Assembly (NCBI RefSeq): GCF_003253565.1
Contig: NZ_QKUF01000037.1
Coordinates: 1 to 50,651, forward strand
Source: Thermosporothrix hazakensis
GTDB taxonomy: Bacteria > Chloroflexota > Ktedonobacteria > Ktedonobacterales > Ktedonobacteraceae
Length of the DNA stretch: 50,651 nt
Direction: 5' to 3'
The notes under the pieces were generated by a model. It had not been told where the DNA came from. It saw nothing but the letters and a program-made list of their open reading frames with translations, and ran no database searches. Of the stretch, positions 35,258 to 44,345 are shown one piece after another. How positions within the stretch are numbered: position 1 is the stretch's first letter; every line of letters starts with the position of its first letter. The translations under genes and the position numbers were made by a program.

Positions 35258-36667
35258 TTGTCTCAACAGGTACATGTACTCAATAAAAGAAATACAGGGA
35301 AGCGAAGTGCACTCCAACTCCCGGAATACTTGCAGGTAACCCGGGGGATAACCGCATATATACCGATTCTTTTCACGATTATTGCGATGTTTATCGGCAC
35401 GTCGTGGCAGATCTTCCTGACCACGAGCGATCCGGCCCGCTACCAGTGCTATACGCTGGCTTTCTGGCTTGGCAGTGACGCAACGAAAATGCTTCCCGCC
35501 GATCAATGCCAGTTTCTCCGCAGTCAGCTTCCAGCACCACAGCCGCCGTTCCACATCCTGCCGTTTGAATACCCACCCTTAACGCTGCTTCCCTTTACAC
35601 TGGCAATGGTTACCCCACTGCCATACTACCAATTAGCGTTTGCCTTTTTGATGTCGCTGGTTGTCCTGCTGCTCTACTGGCTGCTGCTACGCTTCGGCCC
35701 ACGTGGCTCCTGGATTGCGTTCGTCTCCTACGTCCTGCTTGGAGCAATCGCCACCATGCAGGTACGTTTCGACGTCTTGCCGTCCTTGCTCACGTTTCTC
35801 TGTATTCTGGCAGCCGAGCGCAAGCGCTGGACGCTGGCCTACCTTGCGCTGGCCTTCGGCACGCTGCTGAAAATCTACCCGATCTTGCTGCTTCCAGCGC
35901 TCTTTATCGCCGAACAACGCTCCTGCGGACACCTGCCCGTGCCCCGAGAAGCCGTCACGCTTCGCACGCTCTGGCAGACGCTCACCACCTGCAAACAATG
36001 GCGCTGGAAAAACTGCCTGCTTTTTCTGATCGCGCTGCTTGGAATCACTGGCATCTTTGCGGCCCTGAACTTCGAGGGCGCAGTCATCGACCAACTTCAA
36101 TACTTTCTGCAACGCCCGATGCAGGTTGAATCCAGCGGGAGCACGCTGCTCTGGCTGGCGCACTTCTTCGGCTTCCCGATCAGCACCAATTATGATTTTG
36201 GCTCGATCAACCTGCTCAGCCCGCTCGGGAAAGGGATCTCGAATCTGAGCACTCTGGCGCTGCTGGCAGGCTGTGCCTACGCGCTCTGGCTTCAGTGGCG
36301 CGCTAAAATGAACCTGACCCAGACCGCTATTGCGCTGCTTCTGGTCTTCATTGCCACAGGCAAAGTGTTCAGCCCGCAATACCTGATCTGGGTCCTGCCC
36401 CTCATCGCCTACGCCTACGCGCTTGACACATTCTGGCTCTTCCACTGGAATGTGATCTCGGTCCTGACAACCTATATCTACATATTCCTGTACAGCCAGA
36501 CTGCAGACCCGCATCAATACGTCCAGCCGCTGACAATCCCCGGCTTTTTTGAAGTGGTCGGGCTCAGGAACGCCTTCGTTGTCTTTGTCACGCTGGCCTT
36601 CCTGTTCAACTGGTGGCAGGTCCGCAGCCCGGTCACGCAAGAAGACAGGCTAGAGGCGTTCGCGTAG
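35258..36667 (+). CDS. GT87-like (DUF2029) membrane mannosyltransferase-type protein
   Basis: 469 aa with about 10-11 TM helices. After helix 1 the loop SDPARYQCYTLAFWLGSDATKMLP precedes FEYPPLTLLPF, the 'YPP' motif typical of polyprenyl-phosphate-mannose-dependent GT87 enzymes. A later signature is ALAFGTLLKIYPILLLPAL. Probably adds a sugar to a lipid or glycan outside the membrane. The start is TTG 35258 with GGAGG 12 bases upstream; no better in-frame start exists near. Its 3' end overlaps the convergent nitrilase-family gene by 18 bases. Confidence 0.72.
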   Translation: MSQQVHVLNKRNTGKRSALQLPEYLQVTRGITAYIPILFTIIAMFIGTSWQIFLTTSDPARYQCYTLAFWLGSDATKMLPADQCQFLRSQLPAPQPPFHILPFEYPPLTLLPFTLAMVTPLPYYQLAFAFLMSLVVLLLYWLLLRFGPRGSWIAFVSYVLLGAIATMQVRFDVLPSLLTFLCILAAERKRWTLAYLALAFGTLLKIYPILLLPALFIAEQRSCGHLPVPREAVTLRTLWQTLTTCKQWRWKNCLLFLIALLGITGIFAALNFEGAVIDQLQYFLQRPMQVESSGSTLLWLAHFFGFPISTNYDFGSINLLSPLGKGISNLSTLALLAGCAYALWLQWRAKMNLTQTAIALLLVFIATGKVFSPQYLIWVLPLIAYAYALDTFWLFHWNVISVLTTYIYIFLYSQTADPHQYVQPLTIPGFFEVVGLRNAFVVFVTLAFLFNWWQVRSPVTQEDRLEAFA

Positions 36668-37468
36668 ATCTTTACGAATCTCATAGGCCAGCTCTGCATC
36701 ATGCAACAGGGCGGTATCGACACGCTGAAGGAACATCCCCTCGTGGGTATGCGCAAGCGCGTTGAGCCGCCCTTTAAAGGGCACCGTGATCTGTGATTGC
36801 CCGATCAACCGTTCACGCCCATGCTCCCACTGCACTTCACCCGCCGCGTTGGCATACACAAGCACAATCTCGTTCTCGAAGGCGCGAGCCACACAGAGCG
36901 CGTTTACCATCTCTACCTCTGACTGTGGATTATGGCGCAGGCCAACCCCTGCATCCTCAAAGCACCAGTAACTCGGGCATATCACGATCTCAACACCCTG
37001 ACGCGCCATCTGCCGAAACCCCTCAGGAAAGTTCAGGTCCCAACAAATCTGCAAGCCCACACGCCCGTAGGCGGTCTCGAAGACCGGGAACTCAGCTCCG
37101 GCAGCGATATACGAGCGCTCGGGAAGCCAGAGGTTCACCTTGCGATAGCGCCCCCGAATGGCTCCAGCCCGATCAATATAATAGGTCGTGTTAAAGAGGC
37201 CCTGTTCGTCGCCTTCAATGATCGATCCCGGGACAATATCAATGCGGCACCGCGAGGCCAGATCCTGAAAATGGCGACGATACCGGCCCTCTCGATCAAC
37301 GTACTCAAAGCGCCCGACCACTGGCCCCGTCACAAAATCTTCGGGGAAAACGATAATCTGTGCCCCGGCGTTGACGGCCTGTTGAATGAAGCGTTCAGCC
37401 TTCTCAAGATTCACTTCCGGCTGAAACTGTGCGACTTCAAATTGTACAACGGCGAATGTGATCTCCAT
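36650..37468 (-). CDS. Carbon-nitrogen hydrolase (nitrilase superfamily)
   Basis: 272 aa from ATG 37468, chosen because AGGAGGAG lies 9 bases upstream. The catalytic Glu-Lys-Cys triad is clear: E43 (VFPEDFV), K110 (GRYRKVNLWLPE) and C142 (LQICWDLNFPE). Members hydrolyse amides, nitriles or carbamoyl groups in the cytosol; the substrate cannot be assigned. It overlaps the 3' end of the GT87-like gene and is divergent from the aldehyde dehydrogenase gene, with 162 bases between starts. Confidence 0.9.
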   Translation of the reverse strand: MEITFAVVQFEVAQFQPEVNLEKAERFIQQAVNAGAQIIVFPEDFVTGPVVGRFEYVDREGRYRRHFQDLASRCRIDIVPGSIIEGDEQGLFNTTYYIDRAGAIRGRYRKVNLWLPERSYIAAGAEFPVFETAYGRVGLQICWDLNFPEGFRQMARQGVEIVICPSYWCFEDAGVGLRHNPQSEVEMVNALCVARAFENEIVLVYANAAGEVQWEHGRERLIGQSQITVPFKGRLNALAHTHEGMFLQRVDTALLHDAELAYEIRKDLRERL

Positions 37469-37557
37469 CAGTGTATACTCCTCCTGAACATAGCAACAGC
37501 ATAGTCGAAGAGCGAAGCAGTGCGCAAGCCCTCTAGCCATTTCGCTTTGAGCATGCT

Positions 37558-37587
37558 TTGAGCTTTCTCATCGCCATAGCATATAAT
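37558..37587 (+). promoter_or_regulatory. Promoter of the aldehyde dehydrogenase gene
   Basis: TTGAGC (37558-37563), 18-base spacer, TATAAT (37582-37587), 44 bases before the ATG. Confidence 0.65.
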
Positions 37588-37630
37588 GTATGCAGCCAGC
37601 ACGCGAGAATAATGAGGAGGTTTTTACGCT

Positions 37631-39373
37631 ATGGCTGCATCAACTCAGCATGGTTCACCTCGTTTTCCGACGATCACAGGAGTGTTACCCCCATCCACTC
37701 AGGAAGAAATGGACACCGCCGTCAAGGAGCTTCAGCGGCAGAAGGACGTCTGGGTTGCGCTCTCCATTCGAGATCGCATCACGCTCTTAGAGACGCTGCT
37801 GACTGATATGGCAGCCATTGCCGAGCGTTGGGTGCATCTCAGTTGTCAGGCGAAAGCGCTTGCGCCAGACCTGCAAGGCGAAGAATGGGCTATCGGTCCC
37901 TGGCCGGTGCTGCGAAACTTGCGGCAGCTTCAGCAGTCGCTTCGTGATATCGAGCTGTTTGGGCGCCCACACATTCCCGGCCCGGTGCAGACGCTCCCCA
38001 ACGGGCAGACAAGCGCTCAGGTATTTCCTTATAGCACATACGATCGCCTTTTCTTCCCCGGCGTGACCGCTGAAATCTGGATGGAGCCGGGCGTTTCCGC
38101 TGAAGCACTCCCCGAAACGCAGGCGCTCATCTATCAGCAGAAGCAGCATCCGGGCAAGGTTGCGCTCGTTCTGGGAGCCGGGAACGTCTCGAGCATTGCC
38201 CCGACGGATGTGCTCTACAAGCTCTTCGCCGAGGATCAGGTTGTTGTGCTGAAAATGAATCCAGTCAACGCCTACATCGGTCCGCTGATCGAAAAAGGGT
38301 TCCGGGTACTGATCGAGCGTGGCTTTCTGCGCGTCACCTATGGCGGAGCCGCCGAAGGAGCCTATCTATGCAATCATCCGGGCGTTGACGAGATTCACAT
38401 TACGGGTTCAGATAAGACGTTTGAGGCGATCGTCTTTGGGACGGGAGAAGAGGGTGCGCGACGCAAGGCCGAGAATCAGCCGCTCCTTCACAAGCCGATT
38501 ACAGGCGAGCTCGGGAATGTGAGCCCCGTGATCGTCGTGCCCGGCCCCTGGACAACAGCGGATATCGCCTATCAGGCTGAGCATCTTGTCACCTCGCTGA
38601 CGACGAACGCCGGCTTTAACTGTAACGCGACACGTGTGATTATTCAGCATGCGGGCTGGAATCAGCGTCAGGAGCTCTTGCAGGCGCTACGAGCCACGTT
38701 TGCGAAGGTGCCGCCCCGCACGGCCTTCTACCCGGGAGCCCGCGACCGCTTCCAGAGCTTTCTTCAGGCGCATCCCGACGCCGAGACGCTTGGTTCGGCC
38801 AGCGAGCAGCAACTTCCCTGGACGCTGATCCCCGATGTCTATCCGACGAAGGTGAATGATATCTGCTTTACGACCGAGGCATTCTGTGCGCTCAGCTCAG
38901 AGACGGCGCTTCCGGCCTCATCGGTCGTCGAGTATCTTGATCGCGCGGTCGAGTTCGCCAACGAAACGCTCTGGGGGACGCTGAACGCCACGATCCTGAT
39001 TCATCCGCTCTCGTTGAGAGACCCCGAGGTTGCCGCGGCCCTCGATCGCGCTATTGAGCGGCTTCGCTACGGCACGGTGAGCGTCAACTACTGGGCCGCG
39101 ACCAGCTTCACCCTGGGCGTCACGACGTGGGGCGCCTTCCCGGGCCACACCCTCAACGATGTGCAATCGGGCATTGGTGTCGTACACAATACGCTGCTCT
39201 TCTCGCGCCCACAGAAGACTGTCTTGCGAGCGCCCTTCCGCAGCGTTCCTACGCCGCCCTGGTTCGCCACGCGCACGAAGGCCGCAAGCGCACTCTTCCC
39301 CAGACTGGCCGACTTCGAGAGGGATCCATCTCCGCTGAAGATTCCCGGTCTCGCGCTCGCCATGCTCAAATGA
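37631..39373 (+). CDS. Aldehyde dehydrogenase family protein
   Basis: 580 aa, longer than standard ALDH (about 490 aa), with an extended N-terminus. NAD(P)-dependent oxidation of an aldehyde is expected. The catalytic cysteine is C331 in TTNAGFNCNATRV, the general base or ligand E293 in TGELGNVSP, N185 in GAGNVSSIAP and K208 in VVVLKMNPVN. TGSDKTFEA marks the Rossmann turn. The start at 37631 has GAGGAGG 9-10 bases upstream. It ends at a strong terminator. The substrate is unknown and the sequence departs from well-studied subfamilies. Confidence 0.9.
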   Translation: MAASTQHGSPRFPTITGVLPPSTQEEMDTAVKELQRQKDVWVALSIRDRITLLETLLTDMAAIAERWVHLSCQAKALAPDLQGEEWAIGPWPVLRNLRQLQQSLRDIELFGRPHIPGPVQTLPNGQTSAQVFPYSTYDRLFFPGVTAEIWMEPGVSAEALPETQALIYQQKQHPGKVALVLGAGNVSSIAPTDVLYKLFAEDQVVVLKMNPVNAYIGPLIEKGFRVLIERGFLRVTYGGAAEGAYLCNHPGVDEIHITGSDKTFEAIVFGTGEEGARRKAENQPLLHKPITGELGNVSPVIVVPGPWTTADIAYQAEHLVTSLTTNAGFNCNATRVIIQHAGWNQRQELLQALRATFAKVPPRTAFYPGARDRFQSFLQAHPDAETLGSASEQQLPWTLIPDVYPTKVNDICFTTEAFCALSSETALPASSVVEYLDRAVEFANETLWGTLNATILIHPLSLRDPEVAAALDRAIERLRYGTVSVNYWAATSFTLGVTTWGAFPGHTLNDVQSGIGVVHNTLLFSRPQKTVLRAPFRSVPTPPWFATRTKAASALFPRLADFERDPSPLKIPGLALAMLK

Positions 39374-39418
39374 TAACAACCGATTCCTGACCATTGCCGG
39401 GAATCAAGCCACAGCAGA

Positions 39419-39461
39419 GGGCCCACCTTCCCCCTTCAGCGAAGAAAGTGGGCCCCCTTTT
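39419..39461 (+). terminator. Terminator of the aldehyde dehydrogenase gene
   Basis: GGGCCCAC / GTGGGCCC stem (39419-39426 with 39448-39455) extended by CTTC/GAAG pairing, followed by CCTTTT. It abuts the stop of the minus-strand 77-aa gene. Confidence 0.8.
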
Positions 39462-39693
39462 ATGATCGCCGCTGCCGTTCTTGCTCGACGATCTGTTCGA
39501 CCTTTGTGATAAAGCAGTGCAAGCCATAGAGCAACATCTGCTCGTTTGGTGAAAGCTGTTCCGGATGTTTTGCAGAGAGCTCTGCCATGCGTTGCTGAGC
39601 GACCAGCAGCGTGGTTGCCAGTTCCGTTGAGGTCAGAGTCAGCACGTAGTACTTCTCATAAATTGGTCCAATCTCGTTTGCATGTCCACGCAT
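39460..39693 (-). CDS. Small hypothetical protein, 77 aa
   Basis: Starts MRGHANEIGPIYEKYYVLTL at ATG 39693, which follows GGAGGG with 6 bases between; a longer start at 39747 would overlap the gene upstream. Predicted helical and soluble, with a basic end (VEQERQRRS). Not recognised. Third of three tiny genes read away from the XRE-TPR regulator. Confidence 0.55.
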   Translation of the reverse strand: MRGHANEIGPIYEKYYVLTLTSTELATTLLVAQQRMAELSAKHPEQLSPNEQMLLYGLHCFITKVEQIVEQERQRRS

Positions 39694-39716
39694 ACGACCC
39701 TCCCGCTGTCTTCTGC

Positions 39717-39932
39717 TTATCCTACGACCTCGAAATAGGTCCGACACACAATTTCTGTCGCGGCTTCCACACCCACCAGGCGTTCAAGCTGCTCCCAGGG
39801 CTGTTCGAGGCTCAGGTATTTCTGTTGAATGAAATCATGCCGGGCAACCATTGCGACCCCGCTGAGCCCTTGCTTCATGGCCTCGCATTCCCGCTTGATC
39901 TGCTCCCGTAATCGAGCAACCTCACTGTTCAT
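39717..39932 (-). CDS. Small helical protein, 71 aa
   Basis: MNSEVARLREQIKRECEAMKQGLSG, then ARHDFIQQKYLSLEQPWEQLERLVG. The pattern of an N-terminal helix, a GLSGVAMVARHDFI block and a second helix resembles small proteins I recall from Ktedonobacteria genomes; the role is unknown. The start overlaps the stop of the 107-aa gene by 11 bases, suggesting translational coupling. Confidence 0.6.
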   Translation of the reverse strand: MNSEVARLREQIKRECEAMKQGLSGVAMVARHDFIQQKYLSLEQPWEQLERLVGVEAATEIVCRTYFEVVG

Positions 39933-40245
39933 TGTACGCTCGCTCCTCTCGCACTTTCTCCGGGAAGTGATGCAGGAACCCGAGCAGATCGCGCGGATCT
40001 ATCAGCACCCGTGTGAAGGGAGAAGCCACATCAGAGGCTGTTTCCACCTGAAGGCCACACGGGAACTCGACCCGGCAAAACCTGGTATTTATCCTGTACC
40101 GCTCAAAGGACACCTGCGTCTGTGGAGGATACTGAATGGTCACTGTCTTCTCACTATACGTCAGCTCACAGCCACAATGGCGCAGAAACGCCAGTGCTTC
40201 TACTGGCAGCCCTTGCGTGACGATTGTCTGTTGTTCCTGTTGCAT
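39922..40245 (-). CDS. Small hypothetical protein, 107 aa
   Basis: Compact alpha/beta-looking sequence: LPVEALAFLRHCGCELTYSEKTVTIQYPPQTQ, then FERYRINTRFCRVEFPCGLQVE, ending in a charged helix. Not recognised. First gene of a three-gene minus-strand unit (107, 71 and 77 aa), 367 bases from and divergent to the XRE-TPR regulator, which may control it. Confidence 0.6.
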   Translation of the reverse strand: MQQEQQTIVTQGLPVEALAFLRHCGCELTYSEKTVTIQYPPQTQVSFERYRINTRFCRVEFPCGLQVETASDVASPFTRVLIDPRDLLGFLHHFPEKVREERAYNEQ

Positions 40246-40612
40246 CTCATACCTATCCTTTCTTTATTGATTCGCTATACCTGACTTTCCAATTCGGCAG
40301 TAAAAATTTCTGTTCACGTCTTTCCTGATAGCATCTCCTGCCTCCCTGCTCAATTCTGAGCACTATACTTGTTGACATTTAGAAAACTAAGCTTCTAAGC
40401 GAGCCTAAGAAGTGCTCTCCTCTTTACATCGCATAAGTTCACATCAGGAGCACCTCTATTATGAAAGGAAAATTTTACACATCTAAGAGATACAACTGTA
40501 TAATCCTTTCACACCCTAATGTGTGATGCTTTTACAGCATAAACAGTTTTCTGCTAAAATAGGAATAGCGTTTGTTGCGAAAAGTTGATGTTTGTTGATG
40601 TGTTGAGGTGAG
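40246..40612. promoter_or_regulatory. AT-rich divergent control region
   Basis: Lies between the small-gene unit and the XRE-TPR gene. On the plus strand TTTACA (40474-40479), a 19-base gap and TATAAT (40499-40504) could drive the regulator; on the minus strand TATAGT (40367-40362) could be a -10 for the small genes. Both -35 boxes are weak, which would fit activator control. Confidence 0.4.
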
Positions 40613-41785
40613 ATGATGTATAAGTCGAAACCATATGTTAAACTTCGAGAAGAGAGAGAGCGACTTGATTGGACCCAAAGCTATGTTGCTGCCCAGATCG
40701 GCACAACAAAAGAGACGGTTAGTAGATGGGAAACAGGCCGCCAGCCTATAAGTTCCCGTTTTCAGCTCAAGCTATGCTCTCTCTTCGGTAAAAGTGCAAA
40801 AGAATTGGGGTTCTTAGATAATGACCAGGAGCTTACTTCGATGGATATGCTAAGACGAAAACTGCTGAAATCCTTTGGCGTTATGGCAACTGCACCAGCC
40901 TCGGTGGGAGGTGATGATCCTCTTACTCTGTTGGAAAATTCAATGCCAGCGCTTTGGCAGCTCGGGTATAGCGGTTCCCTCGACCTTATTGCTCTGGTTC
41001 TTGCTTTTGCTCTTCCCTCGCTGGATTCTCTGGTCCAGGATAAACATTCTGCGGCTATCGCGTCACAAACCTATCAGCTTGATTGGATGTATGCAAATCA
41101 AATGCTCAACTTTGGTCGTGCGCTCAAATCAAGCCAGAAGGCGTATGAGTACGCAAAGCTCTCAGGAGATCACAACTTAATGGCTGTTTCTCTCATCAGG
41201 AAAGCACACACCTACTATCACTTGAAACAGCCTGCTCGTCAGCTTTCTGTTCAAGAAGAAGTTCTCCCTATGTTGAAGAATACAACACCTTTAGTTCAGA
41301 GTTGGCTGTATTTTACAATGGCAGAAGCTCAAGCAAGTCTCAATCAAGAATATGAAGCGAAACAAGCCTTTGAGCTTGCAGAGAAAAAACTTCCTTTATC
41401 ACTTAAAGATCAAGCAACGAGCGCCTATGCATTGTTCAGCAGAGAATGGATTCTGAAATATCAACTGATGATCTTTCTTCGTCTCAAAGAGGCCAAGCCT
41501 GCTCTTGAGATGATCGAGAAACATCGGTTAGAAAAGGGGGCTTCTGATCTTATATGGTGTGAATACCTGAATCGTCGATGTGAAACCATGCTCCTGCTAG
41601 GTGATATGGATGAAATGGCACTTACATTTGAGCGAGCTTTGCAGTTTGCGGAGAAAACACAAAGCGAATTACGTCTCAATGAAATCAGTGAGACATATAC
41701 ACAGGCAGCGAAGAAATGGCCGAAAGAGACACGCCTGAAGCAGTTAAGGATGCTATTGCACAGGAGAACGCAGTATGATGATTGA
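40613..41785 (+). CDS. XRE-type regulator with a C-terminal TPR-like domain
   Basis: 390 aa. Residues 10-65 are an XRE helix-turn-helix (LREERERLDWTQSYVAAQIGTTKETVSRWETGRQPIS). From about residue 100 to the end there are helical repeats of TPR type (ALKSSQKAYEYAKLSGDHNLMAVSLIRKAHTYYHLKQPARQL and so on). This layout matches peptide-sensing RNPP regulators of Firmicutes and many Chloroflexota/Actinobacteria regulators. No peptide pheromone gene can be proven nearby. The gene is visibly richer in A+T than its neighbours, hinting at transfer. Its end overlaps the next gene by 11 bases. Confidence 0.82.
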   Translation: MMYKSKPYVKLREERERLDWTQSYVAAQIGTTKETVSRWETGRQPISSRFQLKLCSLFGKSAKELGFLDNDQELTSMDMLRRKLLKSFGVMATAPASVGGDDPLTLLENSMPALWQLGYSGSLDLIALVLAFALPSLDSLVQDKHSAAIASQTYQLDWMYANQMLNFGRALKSSQKAYEYAKLSGDHNLMAVSLIRKAHTYYHLKQPARQLSVQEEVLPMLKNTTPLVQSWLYFTMAEAQASLNQEYEAKQAFELAEKKLPLSLKDQATSAYALFSREWILKYQLMIFLRLKEAKPALEMIEKHRLEKGASDLIWCEYLNRRCETMLLLGDMDEMALTFERALQFAEKTQSELRLNEISETYTQAAKKWPKETRLKQLRMLLHRRTQYDD

Positions 41786-42131
41786 GAGATATGAAGATGG
41801 TCGCCCTGATCCCCGAGCAGAAGAAATCCAACGAAACTGGAGGCAGTGGACAGAACAAAACCAGTATCGCTTAAAAGAGAGCCTTCCGGTCATCGAAGGC
41901 GATGGGGCGGTTCTTATAGAGGTCTTTGAACAGCAGGAGAAGAGAGAACAGGATCAATACCTCGTTTTTATCCCGCAGATTCCTTATACAAGCGGTGACA
42001 GTGAGAAGCTTTTCCTGGTGAATACCGAGGAACAACTTCATTTTCTGCTCGACTCGCTTCCTAAAATGATACGGGTTGGGATCATCCTTGCCCGCGATAA
42101 AATGCAGGAACGCCGTTCACTCCTCAATTAA
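41775..42131 (+). CDS. Hypothetical protein, 118 aa, coupled to the XRE-TPR regulator
   Basis: Starts MMIERYEDGRPDPRAEEIQRNWRQW with AGGAG 9 bases upstream inside the regulator. It has an acidic, soluble alpha/beta sequence (DQYLVFIPQIPYTSG, then KLFLVNTEEQLHFLLDSLPKMIRVGIILA). Not recognised. The 11-base overlap with the regulator implies coupled translation and a joint function. Confidence 0.65.
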   Translation: MMIERYEDGRPDPRAEEIQRNWRQWTEQNQYRLKESLPVIEGDGAVLIEVFEQQEKREQDQYLVFIPQIPYTSGDSEKLFLVNTEEQLHFLLDSLPKMIRVGIILARDKMQERRSLLN

Positions 42132-42204
42132 AGGCCAACGGATAGATACATGCTGGAAAGCCAGAGGAATCATATTCGAGGATAGGACTGCAAGGCCGAA
42201 AGGT

Positions 42205-42233
42205 TTGACGTGTCACCCTGCCTTCTCTATAAT
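42205..42233 (+). promoter_or_regulatory. Promoter of the Ser/Thr kinase gene
   Basis: TTGACG (42205-42210), 17-base spacer, TATAAT (42228-42233), 53 bases before the ATG. Confidence 0.7.
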
Positions 42234-42286
42234 GAACACAACAACCCAAAGCATAAAATATGCCAATTAGAAGAAAAGGAGCCAGG

Positions 42287-44335
42287 ATGGCAGAGCGAGC
42301 AGGGCAACAGCTAGGACACTATACCATCCTTCGTCTGTTAGGCGAGGGCGGGTTTGCCCAGGTCTATCTGGGCGAACACATGTATCTCAAATCGCAGGCT
42401 GCAATCAAAGTTCTGCAAACCCGTCTCTCCAGTCCGGACGATATGCAAAACTTCCTCAAAGAAGCGCAGACAATCGCCCGGTTGACTCATCCCAATATCA
42501 TTCGCGTGCTTGATTTCGGCGTCGAGGACGAAACCCCGTATCTGGTCATGGAATATGCCGCCAATGGCACCCTACGGCAGCGCCATCCTCGGGGCGAACG
42601 CGTCCCGCTCCAGAGCGTGGTTTCCTATGTCAAACAGGTTGCCGACGCCCTTCAGTTCGCGCATGACGAGCGCCTGATTCACCGCGACGTCAAGCCAGAA
42701 AACATGCTGGTTGGCAGGCGTGATGAGATCCTGCTGAGTGACTTCGGGATCGCCATGATCGCACAGAACTCGCACAGCCAGAAAACGCAGGATGTGATCG
42801 GCACCGTCGCCTACATGTCTCCGGAACAGATTCAGGGGCACCCCCGACCGGCCAGCGATCAGTATTCGCTTGCCATTGTCGCTTATGAGTGGCTCACCGG
42901 CGATCGGCCCTTCAACGGTTCCTTCACCGAACTATGTACACAGCATATGTTCGCTCGCCCGCCGCTTCTACGCGACAAATTGACCCAGATCTCGCCTCTC
43001 GTCGAAAACGTCATCATGAAGGCATTGGAGAAAGACCCCAAGCAGCGCTTCGAGCATATTCGCGACTTCGCGAACGCGCTGGAGGCCGCCAGCCAGGGCC
43101 GTTCTCCCTACGAGACACGCCTTGTCTCACCAAACGCAACGCAACAGGGCAATATCACGATGCTTGCGCCCGAAGGGAACGCCCAACAAACCAGCGCCCC
43201 TTCAGCGCCCTTTCCAGCCGCACAAACGGCCATGCAACCGGAACAACAGAACCCTTCCGGGCGTGCCATGCCTACGTTTCATGCGGCATCGACCGTCGCC
43301 CAGACTCATCAGCCCCTCATTCAGCAGCCGGGGCAGCCACAAACGCCGTCTTCACCGCAATTCGGCCAGACGCCACAGCAGCAAACGCCGTCTTCACCAC
43401 AATTTGGCCAGACGCCACAGCAGCAGGCACGTGGCTTCAATGTCGGACAGTATCCCGGAGCACAGCCCCATTTCACCCAGACCCAACAGGCACAGCCAGG
43501 ATATCAGACGCCGTATCAGCAGCCGTTCGGCGCTCCTCAGCAGGGAGCACAGCAGCAATTCGGTACGCCACAGCAACCGTTCGGAGTACAACATCAATCC
43601 GGCATGCAACAACCAGGCATGCACCAGCAATTCGGAGCACAGCCGTTCGGAACACCGCATCAGCAGCCGTTCCAGGCCCAACAGCCAGAGCTCCAACAGC
43701 GGCCTTCGGCTCCCGACCATCAGGGCTATCGACAGCCATCATCTCCGCAGCATCAGGCCGAAGAGCCCAAAGAGAGTCTTGACGAGTGGCTCGGCCCGCT
43801 TGCAAAGGCGAAATGGCGCGTCCTGGGCGCGGTCGTGGGCCTGATTTTGCTCTGTCTGGCCCATCGCTTCCAGATCACCATTTATGGCTACACGTTCCCG
43901 GTTGCCGCCGCCATTCCGCTCTTCTTCGGAGCCGCCTTCGGCCCGGGAGCAGGTATTTTCGTCGGCATCGTAGGAGCCTTCCTGAGTCCGCTGTTTGGCG
44001 GCGGCATGGGAGCGCTACAAGCAGTGATGGTCAATTATGGCTCGGTGGTCTCAACCAACTGGTGGGTCCCCCTGCTGTACTATGGGCTGGCAGGAGCCGC
44101 CGGTGATCTCTCGGTCCTGCTCAAGCCGCGCCGCTATCCAAGCCTGGGCTCATCGTTTCGAGCCTGCCTGCTCGCTATCATCCTGTTCGCGGTCAGTCTT
44201 GGTGTGACGCTCTATCAGGCCCAGGAAATAATGATCTTCCCGCAGATCGGTCTTATTCTGCTTGAAAATGTTGGTTTTGCTTTCATCGCGCTTGCCATCT
44301 ACAGCATCGCGGCCCGACTGATCGACCCATCCTGA
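42287..44335 (+). CDS. Ser/Thr protein kinase with Q/P-rich linker and multi-TM C-terminal domain
   Basis: 682 aa from ATG 42287 (GGAG 6 bases upstream). Residues 11-270 are an active-looking Hanks-type kinase: GEGGFAQV loop (19-26), K41, E59, HRDVKPEN (132-139), DFG (152-154) and SPEQ. Residues about 285-500 are a low-complexity Gln/Pro/Gly linker with two copies of a 14-residue unit (TPSSPQFGQTPQQQ). Residues about 510-682 hold five or six TM helices (ITIYGYTFPVAAAIPLFFGAAFGPG, then GIFVGIVGAFLSPLFGGGMGALQ). They resemble ECF-transporter S components rather than the PASTA sensors of PknB. The membrane part may sense or bind a small ligand and control the kinase (inference). Confidence 0.88.
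   Translation: MAERAGQQLGHYTILRLLGEGGFAQVYLGEHMYLKSQAAIKVLQTRLSSPDDMQNFLKEAQTIARLTHPNIIRVLDFGVEDETPYLVMEYAANGTLRQRHPRGERVPLQSVVSYVKQVADALQFAHDERLIHRDVKPENMLVGRRDEILLSDFGIAMIAQNSHSQKTQDVIGTVAYMSPEQIQGHPRPASDQYSLAIVAYEWLTGDRPFNGSFTELCTQHMFARPPLLRDKLTQISPLVENVIMKALEKDPKQRFEHIRDFANALEAASQGRSPYETRLVSPNATQQGNITMLAPEGNAQQTSAPSAPFPAAQTAMQPEQQNPSGRAMPTFHAASTVAQTHQPLIQQPGQPQTPSSPQFGQTPQQQTPSSPQFGQTPQQQARGFNVGQYPGAQPHFTQTQQAQPGYQTPYQQPFGAPQQGAQQQFGTPQQPFGVQHQSGMQQPGMHQQFGAQPFGTPHQQPFQAQQPELQQRPSAPDHQGYRQPSSPQHQAEEPKESLDEWLGPLAKAKWRVLGAVVGLILLCLAHRFQITIYGYTFPVAAAIPLFFGAAFGPGAGIFVGIVGAFLSPLFGGGMGALQAVMVNYGSVVSTNWWVPLLYYGLAGAAGDLSVLLKPRRYPSLGSSFRACLLAIILFAVSLGVTLYQAQEIMIFPQIGLILLENVGFAFIALAIYSIAARLIDPS
43340..43423 (+). 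repeat. Tandem 42-bp repeat in the kinase linker
   Basis: Two adjacent 42-bp copies (43340-43381, 43382-43423) with two mismatches, encoding the 14-residue unit twice. In frame, so copy number can change without breaking the gene. Confidence 0.85.
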
Positions 44336-44345
44336 AAAAGCAAAA

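Noticed and set aside
35687..36640. Minus-strand frame of 317 codons opposite the GT87-like gene
   Set aside because: Highly charged Gln/Arg/Glu shadow of a hydrophobic protein; no ribosome site.
43340..43423. Direct repeats as a possible CRISPR array
   Set aside because: Only two adjacent in-frame copies with no spacers; they encode a repeated peptide of the kinase linker.
42889..43782. Alternative frame of 297 codons inside the kinase gene
   Set aside because: Overlaps the kinase domain and the repetitive linker in another frame; Ser/Thr/Arg-rich shadow.
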